From an uncultured Shewanella sp. (GTDB lineage: Bacteria > Pseudomonadota > Gammaproteobacteria > Enterobacterales > Shewanellaceae), in assembly GCA_947503555.1 (NCBI GenBank), contig CANNEE010000020.1:26279-90278 (forward strand): 64,000 bases of DNA, in the 5' to 3' direction. Under the pieces are notes generated by a model. It did not search any database, had not been told where the DNA came from, and worked only from the letters and a program-made list of their open reading frames with translations. Every line of letters starts with the position of its first letter. The first letter of the stretch is position 1. Made by a program: the position numbers and the translations under genes. Positions 62,013-64,000 of this stretch are shown here, in pieces.

Positions 62013-62858
62013 ATGACAGATAAATATGCGGTATTTGGTAATCCGATAAGCCATAGTAAATCGCCTTTAATTCATGCTCGTTTTGCAAAGGAAACCGAGC
62101 AGCATATGAGCTACCAAGCGATATTGTCTGCAACTGATGAGTTTGAAGTATCCATTAAGCAGTTTCATCAACAAGGAGGTAAAGGTGCTAACGTTACAGT
62201 GCCTTTTAAGGAAGAAGCCTTTCGTTTATGTGATGAATTAAGTCGAAGAGCTCAACTCGCGGGTGCCGTAAACACGCTGCGATGGGATGAGAATGGACTG
62301 CTACATGGTGATAATACCGATGGGTTAGGTTTGGTTGCCGATATTAATCGATGTCTGCGTCAGGTTGGCTCGAGCCTTAAGGGAAAGAGGGTATTACTTA
62401 TTGGTGCGGGAGGGGCGGCAAAAGGTGTCGCTGGACCTTTGTGTGATGCCGAAATAGCAGAGCTAGTCATCACTAATCGCACATTCTCAAAGGCCCAAGA
62501 TCTAGCAAATAGCTTGGAAGACGAGTATCCAGTGGTCGCAGTTGCTGAAACCGAGCTTGTAGGAAGCTTTGATATTGTTATTAATTCGACCTCTTCTAGT
62601 TTGCATGGAGAGCTGCCTAATGTACCTTCAAGCGTGGTCAATCAAAGTCTTTGCTATGACATGATGTATTCAAAACAAGAAACGCTATTTAATGAGTGGG
62701 CCAAGCAGTATGGCGCGAAACAGACTTTAGACGGTGTGGGTATGCTGGTGGGACAAGCCGCTGAAAGTTTCAAATTGTGGCGACACCTCAACTCAAAGCA
62801 GGTAGAAGATCTTGAGAAGCTAGTGCCTCAATTAATGCAAGAGCTTAAACTGAAATAA
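62013..62858 (+). CDS. aroE: Shikimate dehydrogenase (NADP+)
   Basis: AroE reduces 3-dehydroshikimate to shikimate, step four of aromatic amino acid synthesis. The 281 residues show the shikimate site FGNPISHSKSPLIHARFA, the catalytic Lys in NVTVPFKEEA, Asp in NTDGLGLV, the NADP loop LIGAGGAAKGVAGPL and NRTFSKA. It starts a short plus-strand unit with yrdB. Confidence 0.97.
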   Translation: MTDKYAVFGNPISHSKSPLIHARFAKETEQHMSYQAILSATDEFEVSIKQFHQQGGKGANVTVPFKEEAFRLCDELSRRAQLAGAVNTLRWDENGLLHGDNTDGLGLVADINRCLRQVGSSLKGKRVLLIGAGGAAKGVAGPLCDAEIAELVITNRTFSKAQDLANSLEDEYPVVAVAETELVGSFDIVINSTSSSLHGELPNVPSSVVNQSLCYDMMYSKQETLFNEWAKQYGAKQTLDGVGMLVGQAAESFKLWRHLNSKQVEDLEKLVPQLMQELKLK

Positions 62859-62877
62859 ATCTAAGATAGAGACATCA

Positions 62878-63147
62878 ATGAACCAAAGTATATTATTCCC
62901 TGATACTCAAAGCTGGGACAGCCAGAAGCAAGCCGTTGTTTTTCCGGTCCAGGTGCAGGGAGCAAACCTAACCTGCTTTATTCCCTTATCTGTATTAACA
63001 GATGAACCGAGTAAGTTTAACAATGAGGCAGACATTCTAAGCATGTTTGATAGCTTAAGGTTCGAGTTGGAAGATAGGGTGGAAGAGCTCATCGAAACTT
63101 TGGATTATGATGAGCCTTCAGGAGTAATAGAGATACGCTCTTTTTAG
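62878..63147 (+). CDS. yrdB: DUF1488 family protein YrdB
   Basis: 89-residue acidic protein starting MNQSILFPDTQSWDSQKQAV, with the conserved FPV-x-LTCFIPLSVL centre and FELEDRVEELIE helix. Matches E. coli YrdB, which also lies between aroE and yrdA. Function unknown. It starts 19 bp after aroE and converges with yrdA, overlapping its 3' end by 4 bp. Confidence 0.88.
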   Translation: MNQSILFPDTQSWDSQKQAVVFPVQVQGANLTCFIPLSVLTDEPSKFNNEADILSMFDSLRFELEDRVEELIETLDYDEPSGVIEIRSF

Positions 63148-63686
63148 TCTTGCTCTGCTAAGTATTCATTTTTTAGTCGAACATAGTTGTTGGCCGACTC
63201 AGGTAGAAACTGCATTTCGGCTTCTGTCAGAGGCCTAGCTTGCTTGGCTGGGCTGCCTACATAAAGATATCCACTCTTTAATGTCTTGTTAGGAGGAACT
63301 AGAGAGCCCGCGCCGATAATCACATCATCTTCAATCATCGCACCATCTAAAATAATTGCCCCCATTCCAACTAATACACGATTGCCTATCTCGCATCCGT
63401 GTAACATAGCTTTATGACCTATGGTGACATCATCACCAATGATAAGTGGGTGGCCAAGGGGCTTGTTGGGTGTTTTTCGCGTGACATGCAGAACAGTTCC
63501 GTCTTGAACACTGGTCCTTTTACCTATTCTGATATGATTAACATCTCCTCTTGCTGCGACCATGGGCCAAACATTGGCATCTTCATCTAAAATGATATCG
63601 CCGACTAATACTGCGGCCTCATCTATATAGACGTTTGCGCCGAGTTGAGGAGAGATTTCTTTATATGGACGTAAGGTGCGAGACAT
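63144..63686 (-). CDS. yrdA: Gamma-carbonic anhydrase-family protein YrdA
   Basis: 180-residue left-handed beta-helix protein of the gamma-carbonic anhydrase/PaaY family. It has hexapeptide repeats (VYIDEAAVLVGDIIL, IGKRTSVQDGTVLHV, IGDDVTIGHKAMLHGCEIGNRVLVGMGAIILDGA). The three metal-binding histidines are visible as LHVT, IGHKAMLHG. Whether it is an active anhydrase is unsettled. Monocistronic, divergent from the rrn promoters to the right. Confidence 0.93.
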   Translation of the reverse strand: MSRTLRPYKEISPQLGANVYIDEAAVLVGDIILDEDANVWPMVAARGDVNHIRIGKRTSVQDGTVLHVTRKTPNKPLGHPLIIGDDVTIGHKAMLHGCEIGNRVLVGMGAIILDGAMIEDDVIIGAGSLVPPNKTLKSGYLYVGSPAKQARPLTEAEMQFLPESANNYVRLKNEYLAEQD

Positions 63687-63808
63687 TGCATTTCCTATTA
63701 TCTTTTATATTTGGGCGCATTATAGCCTTAAAAATGCTCTAAAAGTCGGCTTTTAGATTGAATTCTCACCAAACAGCAAGAAATCTTAACTTTTCGAGTG
63801 AAAAGCCC

Positions 63809-63836
63809 TTGCGCGGTTTAAAATCTTCCCTATAAT
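63809..63836 (+). promoter_or_regulatory. rRNA operon promoter P1
   Basis: TTGCGC, 16-base spacer, TATAAT, then a G/C-rich GCGCACCC discriminator as in stringently controlled rrn P1 promoters. The yrdA-rrn gap is A/T-rich upstream, like UP/Fis regions. Confidence 0.8.
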
Positions 63837-63925
63837 GCGCACCCACTGACACGGCAGACGGCGCAAGCTGATTTGAAGTGAAAAGTTTACCGAAAGGTAA
63901 TCGTCAAAAAGTTTTTAAAAACTAC

Positions 63926-63953
63926 TTGACGAAACAACAGGAAAGCGTAGAAT
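63926..63953 (+). promoter_or_regulatory. rRNA operon promoter P2
   Basis: TTGACG, 16-base spacer, TAGAAT, discriminator ACGCAGCC, about 117 bp after P1. Upstream A/T tract (AAAAAGTTTTTAAAAA) resembles an UP element. Confidence 0.85.
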
Positions 63954-63960
63954 ACGCAGC

Positions 63961-64000
63961 CCTGACCTGATGAACCAACTGGTTGTCAGGATGCTCTTTA
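63961..64000 (+). promoter_or_regulatory. rrn leader antitermination boxB/boxA
   Basis: Hairpin CCTGAC ... GTCAGG enclosing AACCA-AC-TGGTT, followed by TGCTCTTTA, the start of the rrn boxA (TGCTCTTTAACA). The window ends inside boxA, so a 16S rRNA gene should follow to the right. Confidence 0.85.

Overview
The window is a chromosomal origin region of a gammaproteobacterium, most likely Shewanella or a close relative. Evidence: the gene order atp operon - parB/parA - rsmG - mnmG - oriC - mioC, then mnmE-yidC-yidD-rnpA-rpmH / dnaA-dnaN-recF-gyrB; Shewanella-like protein lengths and termini (FadB 716, FadA 387, PepQ 440 residues); and Dam (GATC) clustering typical of the enteric/Vibrio/Shewanella group. 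Species cannot be assigned from sequence alone. Almost everything is core housekeeping DNA. I see no phage, transposase, CRISPR array or tRNA gene.

Layout. 1-7.3 kb, minus strand: ATP synthase genes atpI-B-E-F and the 5' part of atpH, preceded by the partition genes parAB and by rsmG and mnmG. 6.9-7.34 kb: oriC, with three perfect DnaA boxes, AT-rich 13-mer-like repeats and 18 GATC sites. 7.3-9.1 kb: mioC, a 0.9 kb stretch with no convincing gene, and a small CxxC thioredoxin-like protein. 9.2-22.1 kb: a DEAH-type helicase, mnmE and the yidC-yidD-rnpA-rpmH operon facing dnaA-dnaN-recF-gyrB. The dnaA/rpmH gap is a second GATC- and DnaA-box-rich, origin-like region. 22.1-31 kb: 5-oxoprolinase genes pxpBCA, an HDOD protein, glyQS, tag and an MFS transporter. 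31-35.4 kb: a large secreted beta-propeller/amidohydrolase, an unknown secreted protein and tusA.

35.4-37.6 kb is the only repeat-rich, gene-poor stretch. It holds two parS sites, nested inverted repeats, an orphan membrane protein and a diverged tandem pair of hairpin-rich repeats. 37.6-45.4 kb: fadBA divergent from pepQ-yigZ-trkH-hemG. 45.4-50.5 kb is an accessory insert: an ArsR-type regulator with two conserved cysteines, a second hemG-like flavodoxin protein, a secreted mono-haem protein, a chemoreceptor and a small membrane protein. 50.5-63.7 kb: trkH2-trkA-rsmB-fmt-def (minus) divergent from lysM-dprA-smg-yrdD-tsaC-hemF-aroE-yrdB, with a truncated haemoglobin gene and yrdA on the minus strand. 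The last 200 bases carry tandem rrn promoters and a boxB/boxA leader, so an rRNA operon starts just past the window.

How it works together: DnaA made at 16 kb acts at oriC (7.2 kb) and probably at its own promoter. ParA/ParB are encoded at 2.4-4.2 kb, while the parS sites they need lie at 23.7, 31.0, 35.6 and 37.6 kb, with variants at 9.8 and 32.3 kb. The most unusual signal is a parS embedded exactly at the centre of a 36-bp perfect palindrome that also serves as the bidirectional terminator between two convergent genes.
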